The notes beneath the pieces were generated by a model. It was not told the origin of the DNA. It was given only the letters and a program-made list of their open reading frames with translations, and searched no databases. Below are positions 1 through 7,063 of a stretch of DNA of 25,966 nt, in pieces. The position numbers and the translations under genes were made by a program. The stretch is from Lachnospiraceae bacterium (GTDB lineage Bacteria > Bacillota_A > Clostridia > Lachnospirales > Lachnospiraceae), in assembly GCA_017621115.1 (NCBI GenBank), contig JAGATU010000038.1, positions 1 through 25,966 of the forward strand. Direction: 5' to 3'. The first letter of the stretch is position 1. Each line of letters starts with the position of its first letter.

Positions 1-52
1 ACAGAATACTATTTGCGGCTAAGTCCGTTATGATAACCAGGAGGATATGATT

Positions 53-430
53 ATGATTAAAAAAGTTTCAACAGATAAGGCACCTGCAGCAATCGGTCCA
101 TATTCACAGGCAGTAATTGCAAATAAGATGTTATTTGCTTCAGGTCAGATTCCGATTAATCCGGAAACAGGCAATGTAGAGGCAGAAGGCATTGAAGCAC
201 AGGCAGAGCAGGTGATGAAGAATATCGGTGCGGTATTGATTGCCGGCGGTTGTGGTTACGAAGATGTAGTAAAAACTACATGCTTCCTTGCAGACATGGC
301 TGATTTTGCAGCATTTAATGGCGTTTATGAGAAATATTTCACACAGAAACCGGCAAGAAGTTGTGTGGCTGTAAAGCAGCTTCCTAAGGACGTTCTTTGT
401 GAAGTGGAAGTAATTGCCTGTTTATACTAA
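53..430 (+). CDS. ridA: RidA family 2-iminobutanoate/2-iminopropanoate deaminase
   Basis: Small cytosolic enzyme of the YjgF/YER057c/UK114 family; members hydrolyse reactive enamine/imine intermediates released by PLP enzymes such as threonine dehydratase. The 125-residue product has the usual family length and shows the N-terminal GPYSQA motif (15-20), the SGQIP segment (30-34) and the C-terminal block with Arg102 (in ARSCVAV) and Glu119, corresponding to the substrate-binding Arg and catalytic-site Glu of the family. Two in-frame ATGs exist at 47 and 53. The AGGAGG at 39-44 sits only 2 nt from the first but 8 nt from the second, so 53 is preferred. The kinase-like gene follows after 23 nt, suggesting co-transcription. 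The family call is secure; the exact physiological substrate is not shown by the sequence. Confidence 0.93.
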   Translation: MIKKVSTDKAPAAIGPYSQAVIANKMLFASGQIPINPETGNVEAEGIEAQAEQVMKNIGAVLIAGGCGYEDVVKTTCFLADMADFAAFNGVYEKYFTQKPARSCVAVKQLPKDVLCEVEVIACLY

Positions 431-453
431 TTTGCCGGGATTAAGGACATAAG

Positions 454-957
454 ATGGGAAACAATAATATTATTCTTATTGGGATGCCGGGATGCGGTAA
501 GAGCACGGTAGGAGTTGTACTTGCCAAGAATCTCGGATACCGTTTTCTGGATTCGGATATCTGTATTCAGGAGAGGGAAGACAGGCTTTTACATGAGATT
601 ATTTCACAAGAGGGCTTGGAAGGTTTCCTTACAATTGAAAATAAGGTCAATGCTTCCTTAGAAGTAGAACACCATGTTGTGGCAACCGGGGGAAGTGCTG
701 TTTACGGCAAAGAAGCTATGTCGCATTTGGGTAAGATTGGTACCATCGTGTACTTAAGACTTCCTTATGAAGATATTGAGGAGCGTTTGGGAGACCTTGC
801 CAAACGTGGTGTGGCCGTAAAAGAAGGACAGTCTCTTTATGATCTTTATGAAGAACGGATTCCGTTATACGAAAAATATGCAGAAATAACTGTGGACTGT
901 CACGGTAAGGCAATTCGTGATATTGTGACAGAGATTGCAGGAAGGATACAAATATGA
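454..957 (+). CDS. Shikimate-kinase-like P-loop kinase (AroK family, atypical)
   Basis: A 167-residue nucleoside-monophosphate-kinase-fold protein of AroK length. Walker A is GMPGCGKS at 10-17, the DSD metal/substrate motif is at 33-35, and an ERIPLYEKYA block near residues 131-140 matches the RxPLYxExA motif of shikimate kinases. Two shikimate-contact features differ from canonical AroK: the usual FR..E motif reads F58-L59-T-I-E62, so the shikimate-carboxylate Arg is a Leu, and the GGG loop reads GGS (79-81). The lid (about 108-122) also lacks the usual RPLL-like Arg. It overlaps the downstream EamA gene by 4 nt (ATGA). It will be annotated as shikimate kinase by homology, but the substrate may differ. 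No other aromatic-pathway gene is nearby. Confidence 0.8.
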   Translation: MGNNNIILIGMPGCGKSTVGVVLAKNLGYRFLDSDICIQEREDRLLHEIISQEGLEGFLTIENKVNASLEVEHHVVATGGSAVYGKEAMSHLGKIGTIVYLRLPYEDIEERLGDLAKRGVAVKEGQSLYDLYEERIPLYEKYAEITVDCHGKAIRDIVTEIAGRIQI

Positions 958-1847
958 AAAAACAGGCTATCAGCGCCGCAGAGTTGCTTTTAACGGCATT
1001 CATCTGGGGCGTTGCCTTTGTGGCACAAAGTGTGGGGATGGATTATATCGGCCCTTTCACATTTAACTGCGTAAGAAGTATTATCGGCGGTTTGGTTTTG
1101 ATTCCGTTAGTAGTGATTCTCGGAAAGAAAAACCGGGCAGATAAGACTGCAGAAGAGGCAAAAGAATATAAGAAGAATACAGTAATCGGTGGTATTTGGT
1201 GTGGTATTTGTTTGTGCGTGGCGAGTAATTTCCAGCAATTCGGAATTATGCATACGACAGTCGGTAAGGCAGGATTTATTACCGCACTCTATATTATTAT
1301 TGTTCCGATTCTGGGAATCTTTATGAAAAAAAGAGTGGCTCCGATTGTATGGGTCAGCAGTGTGATTGCGGTTATCGGTTTCTATTTATTGAGTATTTCA
1401 GGACGGGTCAGTATTAATAAGGGAGATATTCTGGTACTGATTTGTGCGGTGCTTTTCTCTGTACATATTCTGGTGATTGACTATTTTTCACCTAAGGGTG
1501 AGGGCGTTACGATTTCCTGCATCCAGTTTTTTACAAGCGGAATATTATGCGGAATTTTGATGTTCTTATTTGAAAATCCGCAGATAAAAGATATTCTCGC
1601 TGCATATCTGCCGATTTTGTACGCAGGTGTCATGTCTTGCGGAGTGGCATATACATTGCAGATTGTAGGACAGAAAAATATGGATCCGACAGTTGCATCA
1701 TTAATTCTTTCACTGGAATCGGTATTCTCGGCATTGGCAGGTTGGCTGATCTTGGGGCAGGGATTATCGGGCAAAGAATTAATCGGTTGCAGTTTGGTAT
1801 TTGTGGCTGTGTTGCTTGCACAGATGCCTCAAAAGACAAACCAATAA
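954..1847 (+). CDS. EamA/DMT family transporter
   Basis: A 297-residue integral membrane protein with about ten hydrophobic segments in two repeats, the layout of two tandem EamA domains. Family hallmarks are the N-terminal FIWGVAFVAQSVGMDYIGP segment with GPFTFNCVRSIIGG following it, and a second-half stretch ending in SLESVFSALAGWLILGQ, close to the conserved 'E.v.a.l.g...lgE' motif of the family. Members export amino acids or other metabolites; the substrate cannot be read here. The start codon overlaps the stop of the kinase-like gene, so the two are translationally coupled and may serve a common metabolite. Confidence 0.9.
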   Translation: MKKQAISAAELLLTAFIWGVAFVAQSVGMDYIGPFTFNCVRSIIGGLVLIPLVVILGKKNRADKTAEEAKEYKKNTVIGGIWCGICLCVASNFQQFGIMHTTVGKAGFITALYIIIVPILGIFMKKRVAPIVWVSSVIAVIGFYLLSISGRVSINKGDILVLICAVLFSVHILVIDYFSPKGEGVTISCIQFFTSGILCGILMFLFENPQIKDILAAYLPILYAGVMSCGVAYTLQIVGQKNMDPTVASLILSLESVFSALAGWLILGQGLSGKELIGCSLVFVAVLLAQMPQKTNQ

Positions 1848-1884
1848 GCGGCGTTTGTTAAAACATGAATTAATAAATAGACAT

Positions 1885-1914
1885 GCATAATATGGCTTAT
1901 TTAAGATAATACTA
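1885..1914 (+). promoter_or_regulatory. Candidate sigma-G-type (forespore) promoter for spoVAE
   Basis: GCATA at 1885-1889 is followed after exactly 18 nt by AATACTA at 1908-1914. The Bacillus sigma-G consensus is GHATR-N18-CATNHTA, so only the first base of the -10 element differs. The downstream gene is a SpoVA-type gene, a class usually under sigma-G control, and its start lies about 28 nt on. Inferred from pattern and context only. Confidence 0.45.
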
Positions 1915-1941
1915 TCATTATTAACAGAATGGATGGTAATT

Positions 1942-2301
1942 ATGATGGACTATATTAATGCATTTTGGGTGGGCGGACTTGTTTGTGCTCTCGTACAGAT
2001 ATTAATGGAAAAAACGAAGTTGTTGCCGGGAAGAATTATGGTTCTTTTGGTATGCACCGGCGCAATTATGCATTTTATCGGTATATTTGAGCCGATTCAG
2101 GAATATGCCGGCGCAGGGATTTCTGTTCCGCTACTTGGATTTGGTAAGATATTGATGGAAGGTGTTATGGAGGGCGTAGATAAAGAAGGCTTCCTTGGAC
2201 TCTTTTCCGGAGGTCTTAAAGCAGGTGCGATAGGAACAGCTGCCGCACTGATTTTCAGTTATCTGGCAAGCCTCGTATTTGATACAAAGATGAAAAAATA
2301 G
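1942..2301 (+). CDS. spoVAE: SpoVAE-like stage V sporulation membrane protein
   Basis: A 119-residue membrane protein with about four hydrophobic segments. It matches the SpoVAE/SpoVAEb family: FWVGGLVCALVQILME near the N terminus, the LLPGRIMVLLVCTGA segment, a central GAGISVPLLGFGK motif, and a C-terminal LFSGGLKAGAIGTAAAL segment. SpoVA proteins form the channel that moves Ca2+-dipicolinate into and out of the forespore and spore. ATGs occur at 1933, 1942 and 1945; GGATGG at 1931-1936 suits 1942 or 1945, and family N termini agree. The usual neighbours spoVAC and spoVAD are absent on either side, so it is an isolated copy here. It implies a spore-forming host. Confidence 0.85.
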   Translation: MMDYINAFWVGGLVCALVQILMEKTKLLPGRIMVLLVCTGAIMHFIGIFEPIQEYAGAGISVPLLGFGKILMEGVMEGVDKEGFLGLFSGGLKAGAIGTAAALIFSYLASLVFDTKMKK

Positions 2302-2338
2302 AAAAACCCGTTCGTGCGCCCGGCATGAACGGGTTTTT
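2302..2338. terminator. Bidirectional rho-independent terminator between spoVAE and the GH9 gene
   Basis: A stem of about 16 bp: AAAAACCCGTTCGTGC (2302-2317) pairs with GCATGAACGGGTTTTT (2323-2338) around the 5-nt loop GCCCG. It starts directly after the spoVAE stop and ends 8 nt before the stop of the opposing GH9 gene. A-tract on one side and T-tract on the other make it usable on both strands. Confidence 0.93.
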
Positions 2339-2346
2339 TATTATTC

Positions 2347-4050
2347 TTATTTTTGACAGCTTAGGAATGCGGTTGTAAAAATAGCAGGGGAATTCCAGTA
2401 AATGGTAATCTCATTTAAGGAGTAACATTCCCAGATGTCCAGGTAGCATTTCATAGGTGGAGTACCGGGCCGGATTAACCATTCTGCTTTCTCATCTGCC
2501 GGTATGCCGTTTGGACCGCCGGATACATAGCCCGGGATGGTATCATCAATGCCGTCTGCCTCTGTGACACGGTTGTGCGGATGACAAAAAGAATTGGCAC
2601 CGACTCCGGTTATGTAGCTGTAGCCGACAGCATTCACTCCTAAAATATAGTCCATTTGGTACACGGCTGCATCCGCATACGCTTTTTGGCTGTCTAATAA
2701 ATATGCGGTGCTAAGGAGCATTGCCCTATTTAAAACGACCATATTGCTTCCCCAGCAGAATTCATTAGGGGATAAATCCAAAAGGTAACCGCTCTTGCGG
2801 ATGATATCAAGTACACGGTCTGCTTCGGTAAGAAATTCATGGCGATAGACTTTGGCAAACTCGGCTTCTAAGGTGTCGGCGTAATATTCTTCTGAAATAC
2901 CGGCTTTGGGCATGAACTCCTGTTCCAGCAAGGCCCAGCCTGCAAATCCGCTGACATCGCCCCAGCCGAATTCGGTCGTTATATCCAAGGTATCAAAAAG
3001 CGTTTTTGCATCTGTTAAGTAGTGCTTTTCGCCTGTACATCGGTATAATTCCATGGCTGCCCACAGCCTTTCGTCTATGTCATTTGTGTCATCGTATTCA
3101 CCGGTATTGGTTTCTTCAGGATTTGTAAAACCGATGAATTCAGGATGTTTTTCTAACCAATCATAGGATTTTAAAGCTGCCTGTAATGCCTGTGTTGCAA
3201 AATCGTTGTCATATGGATAGTAGATTCTGTAGGCAAGTGCCATTATTGCCGTAAAATCTGCAACTGCCATGGATGAAACCGGATATAGAATCATTTGATT
3301 GGTATCTTCATGCGGCATTACAAAATTAGCATGACGGAGAGTGCACTGTTTGTGATAAACGCCTCCCGCATCATCCTGCATCTGCAGTAACCATTTTAGT
3401 TCGTATAGGCATTCGTTTAAAATGTCCGGCATTCCGTTGCCGCTTTCCGGAATATTCAGGCTTTTATCAAATGCATCCGGAAAAAAATGGTATGCATAGA
3501 GAATATGCGCTAAAGCAACAGCTGCCGCCGTGGAGTAACGACCGTAATCGCCGGCGTCATGCCAGCCTCCGCGGATATCAAAATGTTGCATGTCTTCAGA
3601 TTCTATTTCGCCTGCCAGATATTTTTTATATTCACTCCAAAGTACGGAGGAAGCCGTGTGGCATTTTGTTCTTGCAAATTGTCCTGCGTATTCGGGCAAT
3701 AAATCCATGCCGCATCGCTGGAAATAAAGCATTTTGCTAAGTAAGGTATGCAGGCTGTTATATAAACCGGTTTCTATTTCAAAAGGATAAGAAGTGCTAT
3801 CCCCTGATTTTACAATATAGGTCCCCGGAGTGTTGATTTCGGAAAAACTGACATGCCATACATAATCTCCGGAGGACTTGTCCAAACCGAAAAAAGTAGG
3901 CTCTTTTTCGCAGATGCAGGTTCCGTTAACAGAGCATATTTGCACGATATCGGGGGCTTGAGGAGAAGCGCCGGCACCCGCATCCTGTGTAAGTACGGCG
4001 GTTTTAACACTGTCGGGGTGATATCCCATCTGATTAATGTATATTTTCAT
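2347..4050 (-). CDS. Glycoside hydrolase family 9 (endoglucanase-type), no signal peptide
   Basis: A 567-residue inverting glycosidase of family GH9. An N-terminal Ig-like domain (about 1-90, CelD_N type, starting with the typical NQMGY) precedes an (alpha/alpha)6 barrel. The catalytic DAGD motif is D165-A-G-D168 in GGWHDAGDYGRYS. GH9 signature 1 ends in HPHNR (490-494), and signature 2 runs from Y536 with D538 and the general acid E547, matching the published pattern fully. No signal peptide, carbohydrate-binding or dockerin module is present, so it probably acts in the cytoplasm on imported beta-glucan oligosaccharides rather than on cellulose. The start is set by AAGGAG 7 nt upstream; this start lies within the last codons of the DUF5721 gene (17-nt overlap). 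Confidence 0.93.
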   Translation of the reverse strand: MKIYINQMGYHPDSVKTAVLTQDAGAGASPQAPDIVQICSVNGTCICEKEPTFFGLDKSSGDYVWHVSFSEINTPGTYIVKSGDSTSYPFEIETGLYNSLHTLLSKMLYFQRCGMDLLPEYAGQFARTKCHTASSVLWSEYKKYLAGEIESEDMQHFDIRGGWHDAGDYGRYSTAAAVALAHILYAYHFFPDAFDKSLNIPESGNGMPDILNECLYELKWLLQMQDDAGGVYHKQCTLRHANFVMPHEDTNQMILYPVSSMAVADFTAIMALAYRIYYPYDNDFATQALQAALKSYDWLEKHPEFIGFTNPEETNTGEYDDTNDIDERLWAAMELYRCTGEKHYLTDAKTLFDTLDITTEFGWGDVSGFAGWALLEQEFMPKAGISEEYYADTLEAEFAKVYRHEFLTEADRVLDIIRKSGYLLDLSPNEFCWGSNMVVLNRAMLLSTAYLLDSQKAYADAAVYQMDYILGVNAVGYSYITGVGANSFCHPHNRVTEADGIDDTIPGYVSGGPNGIPADEKAEWLIRPGTPPMKCYLDIWECYSLNEITIYWNSPAIFTTAFLSCQK

Positions 4051-4540
4051 AGGAAATCTCCTTTTTATCTAAAAACTTAATGGTTGTAGTATCCCAAAGC
4101 TGTTCGGCTGATTTGTCCAATGTAAAACCGGAATAATCTATGCCTGTGGTAATACTCATTTCTCCCTGTTCAAAGCGGATGTTAAGAATCAGGTTTTGAA
4201 CAAGAGAGGTTGAAGCGCTGATACCGGCTTTGTCAAACATGGCATCCATGGCTTCAGGCTTTAAATAGAGTACAAACATAAATTTTGTAGGGGTACGTCT
4301 GCCTTTAATCAAATCAAAACAAACGGGACGTATGTCCTTCCACTGTGCATAATCGTAAGCAGTAAAAGAAATAGAATCGTCCGTTTCATCATTAAAGAAT
4401 GCTTTATTGATATGCCCGTCTATCAGATAAGGAACAAAACTATGTATACTTGCTTCTTTTAGTAAAAAGGAATCAAATGTTTCTCCGGCAAGCAGTTTTC
4501 CCATAAAGTCTTTCTTGTCCGTAATCTTACATAAAATCAT
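4034..4540 (-). CDS. DUF5721 family protein
   Basis: A 168-residue soluble protein without signal peptide, membrane segment or recognisable catalytic motif. I recognise it as resembling DUF5721, a family of about this length in Lachnospiraceae with no known function. The sequence begins MILCKITDKKDFMGKLL, has an aromatic, acid-rich middle (YDYAQWKDIRP) and a C-terminal region ending in a hydrophobic/charged DKKEISYENIH tail. Its ATG overlaps the LytTR regulator stop as ATGA, with AAGGAG 9 nt upstream, so translation is coupled to the regulator. Its own 3' end overlaps the GH9 start. Tight coupling suggests a role in the same process as the regulator; any function is unproven. Confidence 0.7.
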   Translation of the reverse strand: MILCKITDKKDFMGKLLAGETFDSFLLKEASIHSFVPYLIDGHINKAFFNDETDDSISFTAYDYAQWKDIRPVCFDLIKGRRTPTKFMFVLYLKPEAMDAMFDKAGISASTSLVQNLILNIRFEQGEMSITTGIDYSGFTLDKSAEQLWDTTTIKFLDKKEISYENIH

Positions 4541-5223
4541 GTCAAATAACTCCTTTTAAATGATTTACCGTTTTTCAGATAGACCCTAAAAAACGTTGTC
4601 TTATCAACATATCTGGCATTGACGATAATTTGGTTATTGGCCATAAAGAACTGGCCAAGCGGTTCAAGTTCACTCAGCAGGTTGTCGATGTCATTTTCGG
4701 TAAACATCGTACCGCCGTCCTGCAGATGGATGGTGATATTGCGGGTGTGCTTGATATTTTCACAATAGACAATTTCTCGTTCGGTAAGATAATGGGTCTT
4801 TGCAATATCACGGATTTCGATTGCCGGGACATAATTCTCTGCTTTTTGTTGCAACAATTCTTCTGTCATAGCCGTTAAGTCCGCAACAAATACGGGCTTG
4901 TCCATAAAGAAAGTATTGGAAAGTTCCTTGCCGCATTCCCTGTAATTCATGGAAGAACAAAGGAAAATAATCGGTGATGCAATATCCTTTAACCGCAAGT
5001 CTTTTGCCAAATCATAGGCAGAATACTGTTCATCCGGGAGGTCCAGAAAATAGGCATCATAAATACGCTGTGTGTTTAACAGCGTATCTTTGTTTCCAAA
5101 TGTAGTAGTGTAAATGGAACAGGTTTCTCCCCGTCTGTCGGATTCGCGGTCCAATAGACGTTCCATTTGTTTGCGTTCACCAAAATTGGTATCAAAAAGT
5201 GCTATGGATAATGATTTTGCCAT
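4537..5223 (-). CDS. LytTR-family DNA-binding response regulator (orphan, divergent receiver)
   Basis: The 228-residue product has a receiver-like domain (about 5-125) and a C-terminal LytTR DNA-binding domain (about 135-228), recognised by REIVYCENIKHT (149-160), the LEPLGQFFMANNQIIVNARYV segment and YLKNGKSFKRSYLT. In the receiver, D61 (FLDLPD), S90/S91 and K109 (MDKP) fit the phospho-acceptor, switch Ser/Thr and invariant Lys. The acidic pair is reduced to one residue (D11), so phosphorylation is uncertain. An upstream in-frame GTG at 5235 would lack a ribosome site, whereas GAGGG lies just before the ATG at 5223. No histidine kinase adjoins it. It probably controls its own cluster and/or unlinked targets. 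Confidence 0.88.
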   Translation of the reverse strand: MAKSLSIALFDTNFGERKQMERLLDRESDRRGETCSIYTTTFGNKDTLLNTQRIYDAYFLDLPDEQYSAYDLAKDLRLKDIASPIIFLCSSMNYRECGKELSNTFFMDKPVFVADLTAMTEELLQQKAENYVPAIEIRDIAKTHYLTEREIVYCENIKHTRNITIHLQDGGTMFTENDIDNLLSELEPLGQFFMANNQIIVNARYVDKTTFFRVYLKNGKSFKRSYLT

Positions 5224-5237
5224 GGAAACCCTCACTT

Positions 5238-5531
5238 TTACAGAAATGCTATCTCAAACGGACCGTTAATAACATAAAAAATCAGGGCAATCTGAAGAAT
5301 CAGAATGGCAGGCATTCCGTATACAAAATACCAATGTCTTGTTTTGTGACGGAAAAAATACATGCCGATAATAGAACCGATGCTGCCACCGATAATTGCA
5401 ACGGTGAATAATGTGGCTTCGGGGATACGGAAACCGCGTTTGATGGCTTTGTATTTGTCAATTCCCATAAGAGCAAAACCTATCAGATTAACGATAATGA
5501 TATAAATAGCCAATATACTGATAACATTCAT
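5238..5531 (-). CDS. DUF1294 family small membrane protein
   Basis: A 97-residue integral membrane protein with about three or four hydrophobic segments. The DUF1294 hallmark is clear: MGIDKYKAIKRGFRIPE followed by a glycine-rich IGGSIGSIIGMYFFRHKTRHWYF block. The biochemical role of the family is unknown. GGAGG lies 8 to 9 nt upstream of the ATG. It is the first gene of the minus-strand run that continues 14 nt downstream with the LytTR regulator, and a strong hairpin (5549-5580) stands just before its ribosome site. Confidence 0.88.
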   Translation of the reverse strand: MNVISILAIYIIIVNLIGFALMGIDKYKAIKRGFRIPEATLFTVAIIGGSIGSIIGMYFFRHKTRHWYFVYGMPAILILQIALIFYVINGPFEIAFL

Positions 5532-5548
5532 GGTAATCCTCCGAATAA

Positions 5549-5580
5549 TTCAGCCGGACATTGTATAATATCCGGCTGAA
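5549..5580 (-). other. Perfect 10-bp inverted repeat in the argG-DUF1294 gap
   Basis: TTCAGCCGGA (5549-5558) and TCCGGCTGAA (5571-5580) are perfect inverted repeats around a 12-nt loop. In the minus-strand transcript the hairpin lies 48 nt after the argG stop and just before the GGAGG of the DUF1294 gene. It is followed by AATTATTC rather than a proper T-run. It may be a weak argG terminator or a 5'-leader hairpin of the next operon; the sequence cannot decide. Confidence 0.6.
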
Positions 5581-5591
5581 ATGTTATGTCT

Positions 5592-5621
5592 ATTATATTA
5601 CAATCATAATCCTTTAGTAAA
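5592..5621 (-). promoter_or_regulatory. Candidate sigma-A promoter for the DUF1294-LytTR-DUF5721-GH9 run
   Basis: On the minus strand TTTACT (complement of 5616-5621), an 18-nt spacer and TATAAT (complement of 5592-5597). Transcription would begin near 5585 and place the 5549-5580 hairpin at the very 5' end of the mRNA. Confidence 0.45.
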
Positions 5622-5628
5622 CAGTTAC

Positions 5629-6846
5629 TTATTTATTCTGTGCTTCCTGCATTTTCATTGCACGAACCTTGCATGAAAGACCGAATAAGTTGATGAAACC
5701 TTCTGCATCGTGGTGGTCATATAAATCACCGGTTGTGAAGGAAGCAATGCTTTCATTGTATAAAGAATATGGAGAAGTAGTTCCGGCTTTGATGATATTA
5801 CCTTTGTAGAGTTTGAACTTTACTTCACCTGTTACGTACTGCTGTGTGGATTCGATAAATGCCTGTACAGCTTCACGAAGTGGTGTGAACCATTTACCTT
5901 CGTAAACAATCTGTGCAAGTTTGTTACCCATATCCATCTTCATGGCATATGTATCACGGTCTAAGATTAATTCTTCAAGCTGCTGGTGTGCTTCGTAAAG
6001 AATAGTTCCGCCCGGTGTCTCGTATACACCACGTGATTTCATACCTACTACACGGTTCTCAACGATATCTACAATACCAATTCCGTGTTTGCCGCCGAGT
6101 TCGTTTAATGTACGGATAACATCGGAAACTTTCATCTGCTTGCCGTTAACGGAAGTAGGAATACCTTTTTCAAATGTCATGGTTACATATTCACCTTCAT
6201 CAGGAGCCTTTTCAGGAGTGGTTCCAAGAACTAATAAATGATCGAAGTTAGGCTCGTTTGCCGGATCTTCCAATTCGAGACCTTCGTGGCTGATGTGCCA
6301 TAAGTTACGGTCACGGCTGTAGCTGGAATCTGCTGAGAACGGAAGGTTGATTCCGTGCTGACGGCAGTATTCGATTTCTTCTTCACGGGAATTCATGGTC
6401 CACTTGTCATTTCTCCAAGCGGCAATAATCTTCAAATCAGGAGCGAGAGCTTTGATACCGAGTTCGAAACGGATCTGGTCATTACCCTTACCTGTAGCAC
6501 CGTGGCAGATAGCGGTAGCGCCTTCTTTTCTTGCAATTTCAACAAGACGTTTTGCGATAACCGGTCTTGCCATGGATGTACCTAATAAGTATTTATTCTC
6601 ATATACTGCGTGTGCCTGTACACATGGAACTACATATTCGTTACAGAATTCATCGATAACATCTTCGATGTAAAGCTTAGTAGCGCCGCAGGATTTGGCA
6701 CGTTCATTAAGTCCGTCCAACTCTTCTCCCTGTCCGCAGTCGATGCATACGCAGATAACTTCATAATCAAAATTTTCTTTTAACCAAGGGATGATAGCTG
6801 TTGTATCAAGTCCGCCTGAATAAGCAAGAATTACTTTTTCTTTCAT
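5629..6846 (-). CDS. argG: Argininosuccinate synthase
   Basis: ATP-dependent ligase joining citrulline and aspartate to give argininosuccinate, the penultimate step of arginine synthesis; cytosolic, normally a homotetramer. The 405-residue product has the N-terminal ATP pyrophosphatase motif AYSGGLDTT (8-16), the CHGATGKGNDQ ATP/citrulline segment and the C-terminal KLYKGN and SLYNESIASF blocks of the family. An upstream in-frame ATG at 6933 would add 29 unrelated residues. The ATG at 6846 has GGAGG with 8-nt spacing and the family N terminus, so it is chosen. The gene diverges from argC, with its own promoter in the shared spacer. argH is not in the window. Confidence 0.96.
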   Translation of the reverse strand: MKEKVILAYSGGLDTTAIIPWLKENFDYEVICVCIDCGQGEELDGLNERAKSCGATKLYIEDVIDEFCNEYVVPCVQAHAVYENKYLLGTSMARPVIAKRLVEIARKEGATAICHGATGKGNDQIRFELGIKALAPDLKIIAAWRNDKWTMNSREEEIEYCRQHGINLPFSADSSYSRDRNLWHISHEGLELEDPANEPNFDHLLVLGTTPEKAPDEGEYVTMTFEKGIPTSVNGKQMKVSDVIRTLNELGGKHGIGIVDIVENRVVGMKSRGVYETPGGTILYEAHQQLEELILDRDTYAMKMDMGNKLAQIVYEGKWFTPLREAVQAFIESTQQYVTGEVKFKLYKGNIIKAGTTSPYSLYNESIASFTTGDLYDHHDAEGFINLFGLSCKVRAMKMQEAQNK

Positions 6847-6890
6847 AATATATGCCTCCATAAAAATAGGTAATTGTTTCGACAAGGCAT

Positions 6891-6919
6891 AATATACTAC
6901 AGTTTTTTGTAAAATGCAA
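6891..6919 (-). promoter_or_regulatory. argG promoter
   Basis: On the minus strand TTGCAT (complement of 6914-6919), 17-nt spacer, TATATT (complement of 6891-6896). It sits about 45 nt upstream of the argG start. A TGCATAAAATTACACG element (6929-6944), one of the repeats of this spacer, lies 10 nt upstream of the -35. Confidence 0.7.
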
Positions 6920-6928
6920 CACCTTTTT

Positions 6929-7039
6929 TGCATAAAATTACACGAAAAAATAAATAAACTTGCAATTTATTGCATAAAAAATAAAAAATGCTTGCATATT
7001 ATGCATAAATGACGTATAGTTATGCATAAATAAAATGCA
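6929..7039. promoter_or_regulatory. Array of TGCATAA-type elements, candidate ArgR operators
   Basis: The heptamer TGCATAA begins at 6929, 6971, 7003 and 7023. Several copies form inverted repeats: TGCAAT-TT-ATTGCA (6961-6974), TGCATA-T-TATGCA (6993-7005) and TGCAT-N7-ATGCA (7023-7039). The last resembles the TGNAT-N6-ATNCA core of ARG boxes with one extra spacer base. The array lies between divergent argG and argC and overlaps the upstream argC promoter. ArgR (AhrC) binds paired boxes in this setting in other bacteria; identity with this motif is inferred. Confidence 0.5.
6992..7020 (+). promoter_or_regulatory. argC upstream promoter P1
   Basis: TTGCAT (6992-6997), 17-nt spacer, TATAGT (7015-7020). 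The -35 and the spacer are inside an inverted repeat (6993-7005), and another repeat covers the expected start near 7027, so a repressor bound there would block this promoter. Confidence 0.55.
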
Positions 7040-7063
7040 CGGACTTTTCCTATATTAAAGTGG

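Noticed and set aside
1..50. Possible 3' end of an upstream gene before ridA
   Set aside because: All three frames reach a stop within the first 50 bases (at 22, 33 and 50). The frame ending at 33 is the best placed, but 10 residues are too few to assign it.
6847..6933. Longer argG start adding 29 residues
   Set aside because: The added stretch covers the argG promoter and ribosome site, and its residues do not match the family N terminus.
7035..7058. Seven-codon leader ORF before argC
   Set aside because: It has no ribosome site and no arginine codons, and would start within 10 nt of the P1 start; no attenuation structure is seen.
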